From assembly GCF_000226955.1 (NCBI RefSeq), contig NZ_AGFU01000002.1, positions 62,001 to 126,000 on the forward strand: a stretch of 64,000 nt of DNA. Direction: 5' to 3'. The notes beneath the pieces were generated by a model, which made no database searches, was not told the origin of the DNA, and saw nothing but the letters and a program-made list of their open reading frames with translations. This document shows positions 7,953-16,786 of this stretch, one piece after another (the stretch's first letter is position 1; each line of letters starts with the position of its first letter). The translations under genes were made by a program, and so were the position numbers. Source of the stretch: Sphingomonas elodea ATCC 31461. Its GTDB lineage: Bacteria > Pseudomonadota > Alphaproteobacteria > Sphingomonadales > Sphingomonadaceae.

Positions 7953-8858
7953 TCAGCTGCGCGGCATATCCAGCAGATCAGCGCCCATCGCCGAAATCAG
8001 CCAGTCGTGGAAGATCTGCACCGGCCGCAGCGTCAATGCGCGGGGCCGACAGACGAACCAGTAGCTGTAATGGCTCTCCACGGTCAGGTCGAACAACTGC
8101 ACCAGCCGCTCGTCGCGCGCCGACTGATAGTGCGATTCGAGCATGAAGGCGACGCCCAGCCCCTGCGCGGCGGCCTCCAGCATCAGATTGCCCGAATCGA
8201 ACAGGTCGATCGCCGCGGGTTCGAGATCGGGATAGCCCGCCGCCATCCGCCAGGCGGTGAACGTCTCCGGCATTTCGCGGTGGACCAGCGCGGTGAGTCG
8301 CGACAGGTCCATGGGATCACGCACCGGATTGGGCCCCTCCACGAGGCTGCGCGCGCCGATCACGTGCACGCGATTCCGATCGAGCCGGCGCGAATAATAG
8401 CCGGGATCGATGTCGCGGGCGATGACGATCGCCGCATCCAGCCCGTCGCCCAGCCGCGCCATGCCGTGGCTGCCGGTATCGACGTCGAGATGCAGCTCGG
8501 GATGGCGCTGCTTCAGTTCCGGCAGGCGCGGCAGCAATTGCTGCGTCGCATAGAGCGGCAGCACGCCGAGCCGCAGCCGCAGCAATTCGCTGCCGCTGGT
8601 CATCGTCTCGATCGCGTCGGTCATCGTATCGAGCGCCGGTGCGATCAGGCTGAGCAGCCGGTCGCCATCGTCGTTCAGCCGCAGCGACTGGTGCCTCCGT
8701 TCGAACAGCGGCTTGCCGATGAACCGCTCCAGCGCCTGTACGCGCCGGCTAAGCGCCGGAGAAGACAGGGCAAGTTCCTCGGCGGCGGCCTTGATCGAGC
8801 CCAGGCGGGCAACCTGGACAAAGGCTTCGATGGCAGTGAGCGGCGGAAGGCGACGCAT
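7953..8858 (-). CDS. LysR family transcriptional regulator
   Basis: A 301-residue regulator. The N-terminal winged helix (LPPLTAIEAFVQVARLGSIKAAAEELALSSPALSRRVQALE) is the LysR type of the GcvA subgroup, followed by a periplasmic-binding-protein-like effector domain. The ATG at 8858 gives the canonical start; an upstream extension to 9050 is open but has no family similarity. It lies 23 nt upstream of crtZ on the same strand and diverges from the CDC48 gene, so either may be its target; this is inference. Confidence 0.9.
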   Translation of the reverse strand: MRRLPPLTAIEAFVQVARLGSIKAAAEELALSSPALSRRVQALERFIGKPLFERRHQSLRLNDDGDRLLSLIAPALDTMTDAIETMTSGSELLRLRLGVLPLYATQQLLPRLPELKQRHPELHLDVDTGSHGMARLGDGLDAAIVIARDIDPGYYSRRLDRNRVHVIGARSLVEGPNPVRDPMDLSRLTALVHREMPETFTAWRMAAGYPDLEPAAIDLFDSGNLMLEAAAQGLGVAFMLESHYQSARDERLVQLFDLTVESHYSYWFVCRPRALTLRPVQIFHDWLISAMGADLLDMPRS

Positions 8859-9033
8859 CGGATCCGACTCTCTAATTGTGCAGCGCACCATACTCAGAAC
8901 GGAGGGCGCAGACCGACAATGCCGCCCTGCTCTCTCGCGACCAGTATCGCTACTGACAACACTGATTGCAAGCCTTGCATCTACGCCGTGTAATTTTCGC
9001 ACTTGCACAAAACCGTGCCGCACCGCACATAGG

Positions 9034-9101
9034 GGGTGCCTTTCAGGCATCCTCTCCTAAAACTTTCCAAGGCCGCCCTTTTTGAGGCGGCCCTTTTTTT
9101 T
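9034..9101 (+). ncRNA. Candidate small RNA or attenuated leader upstream of the CDC48 gene
   Basis: No protein gene precedes the terminator here on the plus strand, yet the 68 nt have a small-RNA layout. A 5' hairpin (GGGTGCC 9034-9040 with GGCATCC 9046-9052) is followed by about 18 unpaired nt containing CTCTCCT and then a terminator hairpin. TTGCAC at 9003-9008 could be a -35 box; the -10 (near 9026-9032) is weak. It could be a trans-acting small RNA whose pyrimidine-rich single strand pairs with ribosome binding sites, or a terminated leader of the CDC48 mRNA. Confidence 0.45.
9069..9101 (+). terminator. Rho-independent terminator in the CDC48 upstream region
   Basis: GGCCGCC (9071-9077) pairs with GGCGGCC (9086-9092), followed by a run of eight or nine T. 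The T run is on the plus strand only. It lies 50 nt before the CDC48 start and has no upstream plus-strand protein gene. Confidence 0.8.
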
Positions 9102-9150
9102 GCCTTCGCCGTTCTTAGCTTTCGTGCCCAACGCCACGAAGGAACCCAGA

Positions 9151-11436
9151 ATGGCCGATGACGAATCCCGCACCCGCCGCCTGCAGGTCGCCAATGCGCG
9201 GCCCGAGGACAGCGGCCGCGGACTCGCCCATATCCCCCGCAGCCTGATGGGCGCGCTAGGCATTACCGAAGGTGACGTGATCGAGATCGTCGGCAAGCGC
9301 AGCACGCCTGCCCGCGCGGTCCTCCCCTATTCCGAAGACGAAGGGCTGGAGCTGCTCCGCATCGACGGCCTCCAGCGCGCCAATGCCGGCGTCGGCTCGG
9401 GCGATTTCGTCGAAGTTCGCCGCGCCGATTCAAAGCCCGCGACTCGCGTCGTGTTCGGCCCCGCCCAGGCGAATCTGCGCCTGCGCGGCACCGGCGAGGC
9501 GCTGAAGCGCACCTTCTTCACGCGCCCCCTCACCGCCGGCGACACGATCGCCACGGTCGGCCACCAGCGCGCCGACATGCCCCCCAACGTCCAGCAGTTC
9601 GTCCGCGCGCCGGCCTATGCGCTGCAGGAGATCCGCCTGACGGTGCTCTCCACCGTGCCGCGGGGCGTGGTGCATATCGACGAGAATACCGAGGTCGAGC
9701 TGCGCACCGAATATGAGGAGGCCAAGGAAAGCCGCCGCGCCGATGTGACCTATGACGATATCGGCGGCATGGCCGGCACGATCGATCAGCTGCGCGAGAT
9801 GGTCGAGCTGCCGCTGCGCTATCCCGAGCTGTTCCAGCGCCTGGGCGTCGATCCGCCCAAGGGCGTGATTCTGCACGGGCCCCCCGGTACCGGCAAGACC
9901 CGCCTCGCCCGCGCCGTCGCCAATGAAAGCGATGCCAGCTTCCACCTGATCAACGGGCCGGAGATCATGGGCTCGGCCTATGGCGAATCCGAGCAGCGGC
10001 TGCGCCAGGTGTTCGAGGAAGCCTCGAAGAACGCGCCCTCGATCGTGTTCATCGACGAGATCGATTCGATCGCGCCGAAGCGCGGCCAGGTGACCGGCGA
10101 GGCGGAAAAGCGCCTCGTCGCCCAGCTGCTGACGCTGATGGACGGGTTGGAGGCGCGCGCCAACATCGTCGTGATCGCCGCGACCAATCGCCCCGAGGCG
10201 ATCGACGAGGCGCTGCGCCGTCCGGGCCGGTTCGACCGCGAGATCGTCGTCGGCGTGCCGGACGATCGCGGCCGCCGCGAGATCCTCGGCATCCACACCC
10301 GCGGCATGCCGCTGGCCGACGATGTCGACCTGCCCGAGCTGGCGCGGACGACCTATGGCTTTGTCGGTGCAGACCTTGCCGCGCTGACCCGCGAGGCGGC
10401 GATCGAGGCGGTGCGGCGGATCATGCCGCGGCTCAACCTCGAGGAAGGCACGATCCCCGCCGACGTGCTCGATACGCTGTCGGTCACCCGCGACGATTTC
10501 CTGGAGGCGCTCAAGCGCGTCCAGCCCTCGGCGATGCGCGAGGTGATGGTGCAGGCGCCGACGGTCCGCTGGGAGGATGTCGGCGGGCTCGACGATGCGC
10601 AGATGCGGCTGAAGGAAGGCGTCGAGCTGCCGCTCAAGGATCCGGACGCGTTCCGGCGCCTCGGCATCCGCCCGGCCAAGGGCTTCCTGCTCTATGGTCC
10701 GCCGGGCACCGGCAAGACCTTGCTGGCCAAAGCCGTCGCGCGCGAGGCGGAGGCGAACTTCATCGCCACCAAGTCGAGCGACCTGCTCTCCAAATGGTAT
10801 GGCGAGAGCGAGCAGCAGATCGCCCGGCTGTTCGCCCGCGCGCGGCAAGTGGCGCCGTGCGTGATCTTCATCGACGAGCTCGACTCGCTGGTGCCGGCAC
10901 GCGGCGGGGCGATGGGCGAGCCGCAGGTGACCGAACGCGTGGTCAACACCATCCTCGCCGAGATGGATGGGCTGGAGGAGCTGCAGTCGGTGGTGGTGAT
11001 CGGCGCGACCAACCGGCCCAACCTGATCGATCCCGCCCTGCTCCGCCCGGGCCGGTTCGACGAGCTGGTCTATGTCGGCGTGCCCGACAAGGCCGGGCGC
11101 GAGCGCATCCTGCGCATCCAGACCGAGAAGATGCCGCTGGCGGCGGACGTCGATCTGGGCGCGATTGCCGAGCAGACCCAGCGCTACACCGGCGCCGATC
11201 TGGAAGACGTGGTGCGCCGCGCCGGCCTGGTGGCACTTCGCCAGTCGCTGGCGACGCGCGAGGTGACGATGGCGCATTTCGAGGATGCCCTGAAGGATTC
11301 GCGCGCCACGGTCACGCCCGAGATGGAGAACGACTATGCGGCGATGCAGGGCAAGCTGAAACAGCAGGCCTCGTCGATCCAGCCGATCGGCTTCATCGCG
11401 CCCGGCATGCTGGAAGGCCGCGGCCCGAAGGGCTAG
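9151..11436 (+). CDS. CDC48/VCP family AAA+ ATPase
   Basis: A 761-residue protein laid out like archaeal VAT and eukaryotic Cdc48/p97. It has an N domain (about 1-190, with GRGLAHIPRSLMGALGITEGD as the double-psi barrel), a D1 AAA domain (Walker A GPPGTGKT near 248, Walker B VFIDEIDSI) and a D2 AAA domain (second GPPGTGKT near 523, CVIFIDELDSL). Arginine fingers lie in both LRRPGRFDRE and LRPGRFDE. Cdc48 proteins form hexamers that pull proteins out of complexes or unfold them. The start follows AAGGAA (9139-9144). Substrates and adaptors in bacteria are unknown. Confidence 0.92.
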   Translation: MADDESRTRRLQVANARPEDSGRGLAHIPRSLMGALGITEGDVIEIVGKRSTPARAVLPYSEDEGLELLRIDGLQRANAGVGSGDFVEVRRADSKPATRVVFGPAQANLRLRGTGEALKRTFFTRPLTAGDTIATVGHQRADMPPNVQQFVRAPAYALQEIRLTVLSTVPRGVVHIDENTEVELRTEYEEAKESRRADVTYDDIGGMAGTIDQLREMVELPLRYPELFQRLGVDPPKGVILHGPPGTGKTRLARAVANESDASFHLINGPEIMGSAYGESEQRLRQVFEEASKNAPSIVFIDEIDSIAPKRGQVTGEAEKRLVAQLLTLMDGLEARANIVVIAATNRPEAIDEALRRPGRFDREIVVGVPDDRGRREILGIHTRGMPLADDVDLPELARTTYGFVGADLAALTREAAIEAVRRIMPRLNLEEGTIPADVLDTLSVTRDDFLEALKRVQPSAMREVMVQAPTVRWEDVGGLDDAQMRLKEGVELPLKDPDAFRRLGIRPAKGFLLYGPPGTGKTLLAKAVAREAEANFIATKSSDLLSKWYGESEQQIARLFARARQVAPCVIFIDELDSLVPARGGAMGEPQVTERVVNTILAEMDGLEELQSVVVIGATNRPNLIDPALLRPGRFDELVYVGVPDKAGRERILRIQTEKMPLAADVDLGAIAEQTQRYTGADLEDVVRRAGLVALRQSLATREVTMAHFEDALKDSRATVTPEMENDYAAMQGKLKQQASSIQPIGFIAPGMLEGRGPKG

Positions 11437-11450
11437 GCTGCCGCTTTCTG

Positions 11451-11490
11451 GGCCGCCGACATCCCCTTTGCGTTGTCGGCGGCCTTTTCC
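11451..11490 (+). terminator. Rho-independent terminator of the CDC48 gene
   Basis: A 10-bp perfect stem GGCCGCCGAC (11451-11460) with GTCGGCGGCC (11475-11484) followed by TTTTCC, 14 nt after the CDC48 stop. Confidence 0.8.
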
Positions 11491-11506
11491 TTTCAAGCCG
11501 AGCAGC

Positions 11507-12181
11507 ATGACCGATTCCAACCCGCTTCGTCCCGCCAACCGCCAATGGCTGTGGCCCGCGCTCGCCCTGTTGGGCCTGTCGCTTGCCGGACTTGCCGCGT
11601 TCCTCTGCCTCCGCTTCGCCAGCGGGTTCGCCTTCGATCCCGCGCTGCTGCTCGCCTTCCGGCGACCGGGCGATCTCGGCACGCCGATCGGCCCGGCCTG
11701 GCTGCGCCAGTCGGCGATCGATATCAGTGCGCTCGGCGGCTATACCGTCCTGTGGCTGGCGGGAGCGGCGACGCTGATCTTCCTGCTGGCATTCGGCAAG
11801 CGCGCCGAGGCGCTGCTGCTCGGCGGATCGCTGATCGGCGCTTCGGTCATCAACGCGCTGCTCAAGATCTTCCTTCACCGTCCCCGCCCGGACGTGGTGC
11901 CCCACCTTGCCGAAGTCTCCAGCGCCAGCTTCCCGAGCGGCCATGCGATGATCTCGGCCGCGGTCTATCTCACCCTCGGCATGATGGTCGCGCAGACCCA
12001 GGCGAGCCGCTGGGCGCGGGCCTATCTGCTCGGCTTTTCGGTGCTCTTGGTGCTGCTGATCGGGTGCAGCCGCGTGTTTCTGGGCGTCCACTGGCCGTCG
12101 GACGTGCTGGCCGGCTGGTGCTTCGGCGCAATTTGGGCGCTGTGCATGTTCGCGCTCAATGCGCGGCTGCACCGCCGCTAG
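11507..12181 (+). CDS. PAP2 family membrane phosphatase
   Basis: A 224-residue membrane protein with about six hydrophobic segments. The three acid phosphatase motifs are present: KIFLHRPRPD, FPSGHA and SRVFLGVHWPSDVLAG. PAP2 enzymes dephosphorylate lipids such as phosphatidic acid, phosphatidylglycerol phosphate or undecaprenyl pyrophosphate at the outer face of the inner membrane; the substrate here is not known. The ATG at 11507 (MTDSNPLRPANRQW) follows GCCGAGCAGC, a weak site. It converges with the HerA-like gene. Confidence 0.88.
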   Translation: MTDSNPLRPANRQWLWPALALLGLSLAGLAAFLCLRFASGFAFDPALLLAFRRPGDLGTPIGPAWLRQSAIDISALGGYTVLWLAGAATLIFLLAFGKRAEALLLGGSLIGASVINALLKIFLHRPRPDVVPHLAEVSSASFPSGHAMISAAVYLTLGMMVAQTQASRWARAYLLGFSVLLVLLIGCSRVFLGVHWPSDVLAGWCFGAIWALCMFALNARLHRR

Positions 12182-12199
12182 GATTCAAGGCGTTGAGGA

Positions 12200-13651
12200 T
12201 CAGCCGTCCGACGCCTGCGTCGTCCAGCCGAGCCGGGGAATCGTGATCGAGCGCTTGCCCGACAGATCGACGCGGGTGACGAACAGCCCCTTGCTCTCGA
12301 TATACTGCATCAGCCGCCGCACGCGCCCGAGCGAGCCGGTACCATAGCTGGTCGCGATATCGGTATCGCTGGGGCACGGCAGCCCCTCGCGCGCCGCCTT
12401 GGCGACGAGCAGGAACGGCCCGAGCATGTCGTCGGGCAGCGCTCGCGCCGCTTCCAGCGCCTGCGCCCAATCGTCGTCGGGATTGCCGTGGATGCCCGCG
12501 CGGGCGGCCGACAGCCGGCGGACGAAGCCGGAAAGGTCGAGCGGCGGGCGGTTGAGCCCCACCATCCGGCAGCGCACCTGGAAATCCTGGTACAGCACGG
12601 CGGGCGAGCGCAGCGTCGACTGCTCGTCCTCCACGATCGCGCGCAGCACGTCGGCGACGAGGCCGGCGACTTCCTCGGGATCCCGATCGGGCTCGACTTC
12701 CATCGGCGCGGGCACCGAACGGGCGAGCGCTTCGAGCATCGTCTCGGAATGGGCGTAGGTGGGTGCGGGCGGCGGCGCCGGCGGCACCCATTCGGGCTCG
12801 GCGGGGGCGAGCAGCAGATCCTTCATGTCTTCGGTCGGCGCCTGGGGCAGCGGCGTCAGCTTCGGGGACGAGCTGCGCGCGCTGGTTTCCACCGATCCGA
12901 TGCGGATCGCCACCGGCCGCCGGGTGATCGCCGGGCCGAGGCCGAGGAAATGCCCGCGCGCCAGATCGCGGATCGCCTCGGCCTGGCGGCGCTCCATGCC
13001 GAGCAGATCGGCGGCGCGCTGCATGTCGATATCGAGAAAGGTGCGGCCCATCAGGAAGTTCGAGGCTTCCGCCGCGACGTTCTTGGCGAGCTTGGCGAGG
13101 CGCTGCGTCGCGATCACGCCGGCCAGGCCGCGCTTGCGGCCGCGGCACATCAGGTTGGTCATGGCGGAAAGCGAAGCGCGGCGCACCTCCTCCGCCACTT
13201 CGCCACCGCCGGCGGGGGCGAAGAGCTGGGCCTCGTCCACCACGACCAGCGCCGGATACCAATGGTCGCGCGGCGCATCGAACAGCGCGTTCAGGAAGGT
13301 GGCGGCGCAGCGCATCTGCCCTTCCGCCTCCAGCCCCTCCAGGCTCAGCACCACCGAAGCACGGTGCTCCCGAATGCGTGCGGCGAAGCGGGCGACGTCG
13401 CGCTCGCTATGATCGACCGCCTCGATCGCGAGATGGCCGTAGCGATCCGACAGGGTGACGAAATCGCCCTCGGGATCGATCACCACCTGCTGCACATGGC
13501 CCGCGGATTGTTCGAGCAGCCGCCGCAGCAGGTGCGACTTGCCCGAGCCCGAATTGCCCTGGACGAGCAACCGGGTTGCAAGCAACTCCTCCAGATCGAC
13601 CGGCACGGGGCTGCCCGTGCCGTCGACGCCCATGTCCACGCTGACGGTCAT
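12200..13651 (-). CDS. HerA-like (DUF87) DNA-translocase ATPase
   Basis: A 483-residue ATPase. Walker A is GNSGSGKSH (about 33-41), Walker B is ALVVVDEAQLF, and a sensor region MCRGRKRGLAGVIATQR follows. This is the HerA/FtsK-type fold of the DUF87 family. Archaeal HerA works with the NurA nuclease in end resection, but no NurA is next to this gene. The C-terminal half (after about residue 270) is Pro-rich, then helical, and not recognised. Its role in DNA or chromosome handling is inferred from the fold. Confidence 0.82.
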   Translation of the reverse strand: MTVSVDMGVDGTGSPVPVDLEELLATRLLVQGNSGSGKSHLLRRLLEQSAGHVQQVVIDPEGDFVTLSDRYGHLAIEAVDHSERDVARFAARIREHRASVVLSLEGLEAEGQMRCAATFLNALFDAPRDHWYPALVVVDEAQLFAPAGGGEVAEEVRRASLSAMTNLMCRGRKRGLAGVIATQRLAKLAKNVAAEASNFLMGRTFLDIDMQRAADLLGMERRQAEAIRDLARGHFLGLGPAITRRPVAIRIGSVETSARSSSPKLTPLPQAPTEDMKDLLLAPAEPEWVPPAPPPAPTYAHSETMLEALARSVPAPMEVEPDRDPEEVAGLVADVLRAIVEDEQSTLRSPAVLYQDFQVRCRMVGLNRPPLDLSGFVRRLSAARAGIHGNPDDDWAQALEAARALPDDMLGPFLLVAKAAREGLPCPSDTDIATSYGTGSLGRVRRLMQYIESKGLFVTRVDLSGKRSITIPRLGWTTQASDG

Positions 13652-13726
13652 CGCGGCCGCTTTGCCGGATCAGGGGGGGCAGCGGCAAGGGCCGCGTCAC
13701 CGAAAACTGTGGGTGTTTGTTTCGCT

Positions 13727-14248
13727 TCAGGCCGCGTCGGCGGCATTGAGGCGCTGGCGGCGGCGCTCCAGCGCTTCCATCGTCTTCTCGGCGAGCAGCG
13801 TCAGCCGTGCGGTATCCCGCTCGGTCAGCTGGGGGCGGGCCATGCTGTCGATCACGCACAGCGTGCCGATCCGCTTGCCGGTGGAGGTGCGCAGCGGCGC
13901 CCCGGCGTAGAAGCGGATGTTCGGGTCGCCGGTGACCAGCGGGTTCTCGGCAAAGCGCGGATCGGCCTGCGCATCGTTGACCACGAACACGTCGGGCCCG
14001 CGAATGGCATGGGTGCAGAAGGAGATCGAGCGCGGCGTCTCCTGCGGCTCCAGCCCGACGCGGGCCTTGAACCATTGCCGGTTCTCGTCGATCAGTGAAA
14101 TCAGCGCGATCGGCACACCCAGCGCGGCGGCGGCTTCGCGGACGATCGCGTCGAACTCGGCTTCGTTGGGCGTGTCGAGTACGCCATAGCCCTTGAGCTC
14201 GGCGAGGCGGGCGGATTCGTCCGAGGGATCAAGTGGCATCGTTTTCAT
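13727..14248 (-). CDS. GAF domain protein
   Basis: A 173-residue protein made almost wholly of one GAF domain: FDAIVREAAAALGVPIALISLIDENRQWFKARVGL, a central FCTHAI, and FYAGAPLRTSTGKRIGTLCVID. There is no attached kinase, cyclase or output domain. GAF domains bind small ligands or cyclic nucleotides. It is divergent from recQ over a 93-nt gap and may act as a stand-alone sensor that meets a partner in trans; this is inference. Confidence 0.85.
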   Translation of the reverse strand: MKTMPLDPSDESARLAELKGYGVLDTPNEAEFDAIVREAAAALGVPIALISLIDENRQWFKARVGLEPQETPRSISFCTHAIRGPDVFVVNDAQADPRFAENPLVTGDPNIRFYAGAPLRTSTGKRIGTLCVIDSMARPQLTERDTARLTLLAEKTMEALERRRQRLNAADAA

Positions 14249-14341
14249 CGTCCTGCGTTTGCGCCCCCCGGCACATTCGGGTTACTACAGTAGGACAAGT
14301 TAACATTTGCTCGACATCCCAAGCATGTGCCGGGCAGTCTG

Positions 14342-16120
14342 ATGGCAGCCATGCGTCCCGATCCCATTGAACATCTCCGCCGGGTTTTCGGCTATGACGC
14401 CTTTCGCGGGGTGCAGGCCTCGGTGGTGGAGCGCGTGCTCGGCGGGCAGCGCACGCTGGCGGTGATGCCCACCGGCGCGGGCAAGTCGCTCACCTACCAG
14501 CTGCCCTCGGTGATGCTGGAGGGGACCTGCGTCGTCGTCAGCCCGCTGATCGCGCTGATGCACGACCAGCTACGCGCCGCCGAGGCGGTGGGCATCCGCG
14601 CCGCCACGCTGACCAGCGTCGACGACAATCGCGCCGAGACGATCGAGCGGTTCCGCGCGGGTGCGCTCGACCTGCTCTACATCGCGCCCGAACGCGCCTC
14701 GGGCGAGGGCTTCCGCAACCTGCTGACCCAGGCGCCGCTGAGCCTGTTCGCGATCGACGAGGCGCATTGCGTTTCCGAATGGGGGCATGATTTCCGCCCC
14801 GATTACCGGTTGCTGCGCCCGCTGCTCGATCGCTTTCCGGAGGTGCCGCGCCTCGCGCTCACCGCCACGGCCGACGCGCATACCCGTGCTGATATCCTCG
14901 AACAGCTGGGGATCCCCGAGGACGGACTGATCGTCGCGGGCTTCGACCGGCCGAACATCCGCTACCACATCGCCCCCCGCGAGAACACGACGCGGCAGAT
15001 CATCGACGTGGTGGCGGACAATCCCGGCCCCGGCATCGTCTATGCCCAGACGCGCAAGGGCGTGGAGCAGCTCGCCGAAAAGCTGGCGGCGGAGACCGGG
15101 CGGCCGGTGCTGCCCTATCATGCCGGGCTCGATCCCGAGGTGCGCCGGCGCAACCAGGCGCGGTTCGTCGCGAGCGAGGACATGGTGGTGGTCGCCACGG
15201 TCGCGTTCGGCATGGGGATCGACAAGCCCGACGTGCGCTTCGTCGCGCATGCCGGGCTGCCCAAGTCGATCGAGGCCTATTACCAGGAAACCGGCCGCGC
15301 CGGCCGCGACGGCGATCCGGCGGTGGCGCACCTCTTCTGGGGAGCGGACGATTTCGCCCGCGCCCGCCAGCGGATCGGCGAAGTGGAGCCTTCGCGCCAG
15401 CCCGGCGAGCGGGCGCGGCTGACCGCGCTGGGCGCGCTGGTCGAGACCGCGGGGTGCAGGCGTCGCATCCTGCTCAAGCATTTCGGCGAGGATGCGCCCG
15501 AGACCTGCGGCAATTGCGACAATTGCCTGAATCCCCCGACGGCGATCGACGTCAGCGTGACCGCCCAGAAATTCCTCTCGGCGGTGTTCCGCACCGGCAT
15601 GCTCTACGGCGTCGGCTATATCGAGGGCATCCTCACCGGCGTCTCCAGCGAGCGCAGCCTGATGAACGGGCATGAGAAGCTCTCGGTGTTCGGCATCGTC
15701 GACGGCGACGAGGTGGCGATGCTCAAGCCCGTGTCGCGCGCGTTGCTGCTGCGCGATGCGCTGCGCACCAACGAGCATGGCGGGCTGGAATTCGGCCCCG
15801 AGGCGCGCGCGATCCTGAAGGGCGAGGCGAAGCTGGAGCTGGTCCTGCCGCCGCGCCGCGAGCGCCGCCGCAAGGGGGCCAAGGGCGCGGTGCCCAATCC
15901 GGTCGGCAATCCGCTGTTCGAGGCGCTGCGGGCGAAGCGGCGCGAGATCGCGCAGGAGACGGGCCTGCCGCCCTATGTGATCTTCCATGATTCGGTGCTG
16001 CGCGACATGGCGATGGTGCGGCCGGGGTCGCTCGCGGAGATGGGGCAGCTCTCGGGCGTCGGCGCGCGCAAGCTCGACGCCTATGGTCAGGACTTTCTGG
16101 ACGTCCTTCGCCAGTTCTGA
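14342..16120 (+). CDS. recQ: ATP-dependent DNA helicase RecQ
   Basis: A protein of about 592 residues with the whole RecQ order. The helicase lobes carry Walker A MPTGAGKS, DEAHCVSEWGHDF and the QETGRAGRDG motif. A zinc site follows (CRR...C-G-N-C-D-N-C), then the RQC winged helix and a C-terminal HRDC domain (about 515-590, ending VGARKLDAYGQDFLDVLRQF). It unwinds DNA in the 3'-5' direction in recombination and fork repair. The start is uncertain among GTG 14327, ATG 14342 and ATG 14351. Confidence 0.95.
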   Translation: MAAMRPDPIEHLRRVFGYDAFRGVQASVVERVLGGQRTLAVMPTGAGKSLTYQLPSVMLEGTCVVVSPLIALMHDQLRAAEAVGIRAATLTSVDDNRAETIERFRAGALDLLYIAPERASGEGFRNLLTQAPLSLFAIDEAHCVSEWGHDFRPDYRLLRPLLDRFPEVPRLALTATADAHTRADILEQLGIPEDGLIVAGFDRPNIRYHIAPRENTTRQIIDVVADNPGPGIVYAQTRKGVEQLAEKLAAETGRPVLPYHAGLDPEVRRRNQARFVASEDMVVVATVAFGMGIDKPDVRFVAHAGLPKSIEAYYQETGRAGRDGDPAVAHLFWGADDFARARQRIGEVEPSRQPGERARLTALGALVETAGCRRRILLKHFGEDAPETCGNCDNCLNPPTAIDVSVTAQKFLSAVFRTGMLYGVGYIEGILTGVSSERSLMNGHEKLSVFGIVDGDEVAMLKPVSRALLLRDALRTNEHGGLEFGPEARAILKGEAKLELVLPPRRERRRKGAKGAVPNPVGNPLFEALRAKRREIAQETGLPPYVIFHDSVLRDMAMVRPGSLAEMGQLSGVGARKLDAYGQDFLDVLRQF

Positions 16121-16183
16121 TCGGCTTTCGCGGTGGCCCGCCCCGCGCTACAGCACGGCCGCAATTCAGAAGAAGGACCTGCC

Positions 16184-16609
16184 ATGCCCAACAAGATCGA
16201 CGACCGCATCTCGGTGGCGCCGCAGATCCGGCCCGAGGACGTGCCGGCGCTGGCGGCGGCGGGGTTCGTGCACATCATCAACAATCGCCCCGAGGGCGAG
16301 GAGTTCGGCCAGCCGACCGGCGCCGCAATCGCCGAGGCGGCCGAGGCGGCGGGGCTTGGCTATACCGCGATTCCGGTGACGCCGGGCGGCTTCTCGATGG
16401 CGCAGGTGGAGGCGATGGCCGAGGCGCTGGCGTCGGTCGAGGGCCCGGTGCTGGCGTACTGCCGTTCGGGCACGCGCTCCTGCAACCTCTGGGCACTGGC
16501 CGCCGCGCACAAGGGCGACGCGCCGGACGCGCTGGTCGAGAAGGGTGCGGGGGCGGGCTATGACCTGTCCGGCATCCGCCCGGCGCTGGAGCAGCTGGCG
16601 GGGAAGTAG
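16184..16609 (+). CDS. TIGR01244 family (DUF442) phosphatase/sulfur transferase-like protein
   Basis: A 141-residue single-domain protein of the DUF442 family, related to dual-specificity phosphatases. The P-loop CRSGTRS (about 98-104) carries the catalytic cysteine and arginine. Relatives occur fused to Blh (a sulfide oxidation persulfide dioxygenase) as a rhodanese-like or phosphatase domain; here it stands alone. The ATG follows AGAAGGA (16170-16176). The substrate is unknown. Confidence 0.8.
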   Translation: MPNKIDDRISVAPQIRPEDVPALAAAGFVHIINNRPEGEEFGQPTGAAIAEAAEAAGLGYTAIPVTPGGFSMAQVEAMAEALASVEGPVLAYCRSGTRSCNLWALAAAHKGDAPDALVEKGAGAGYDLSGIRPALEQLAGK

Positions 16610-16621
16610 GCTGGTTCGTTC

Positions 16622-16646
16622 GTCCCTCCCGCGCGCGGGAGGGGAC
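16622..16646. repeat. GC-rich palindrome between convergent genes
   Basis: GTCCCTCCCGC-GCG-CGGGAGGGGAC, a near-perfect palindrome with one extra G in the right arm, in the gap after the phosphatase gene. It is the same CCTCCC/GGGAGG family as 4703-4725. Confidence 0.55.
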
Positions 16647-16688
16647 CGCCTGCTGCGGCAGCGGCGATACGCCCGCGCCTCGACGCAC

Positions 16689-16720
16689 AAAAAATGGGCT
16701 GGTGGTTACCCACCAGCCCA
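16689..16720 (-). terminator. Rho-independent terminator of glnK-amtB
   Basis: On the minus strand TGGGCTGGTGG pairs perfectly with CCACCAGCCCA (16695-16705 and 16710-16720), followed by six T (the A run 16689-16694 on plus). It ends the amtB transcript 67 nt past the stop. Confidence 0.88.
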
Positions 16721-16786
16721 GTCGTCCGCAGGAGGAACCTCGGTGGGGCGCCGCGGGGAAGAGGACCCGCACGGCGCCCGATTTCG

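Noticed and set aside
14570-15988. Long minus-strand frame inside recQ
   Set aside because: It is antisense to RecQ helicase and zinc motifs, with a shadow-type Arg/Ala/Asp composition.
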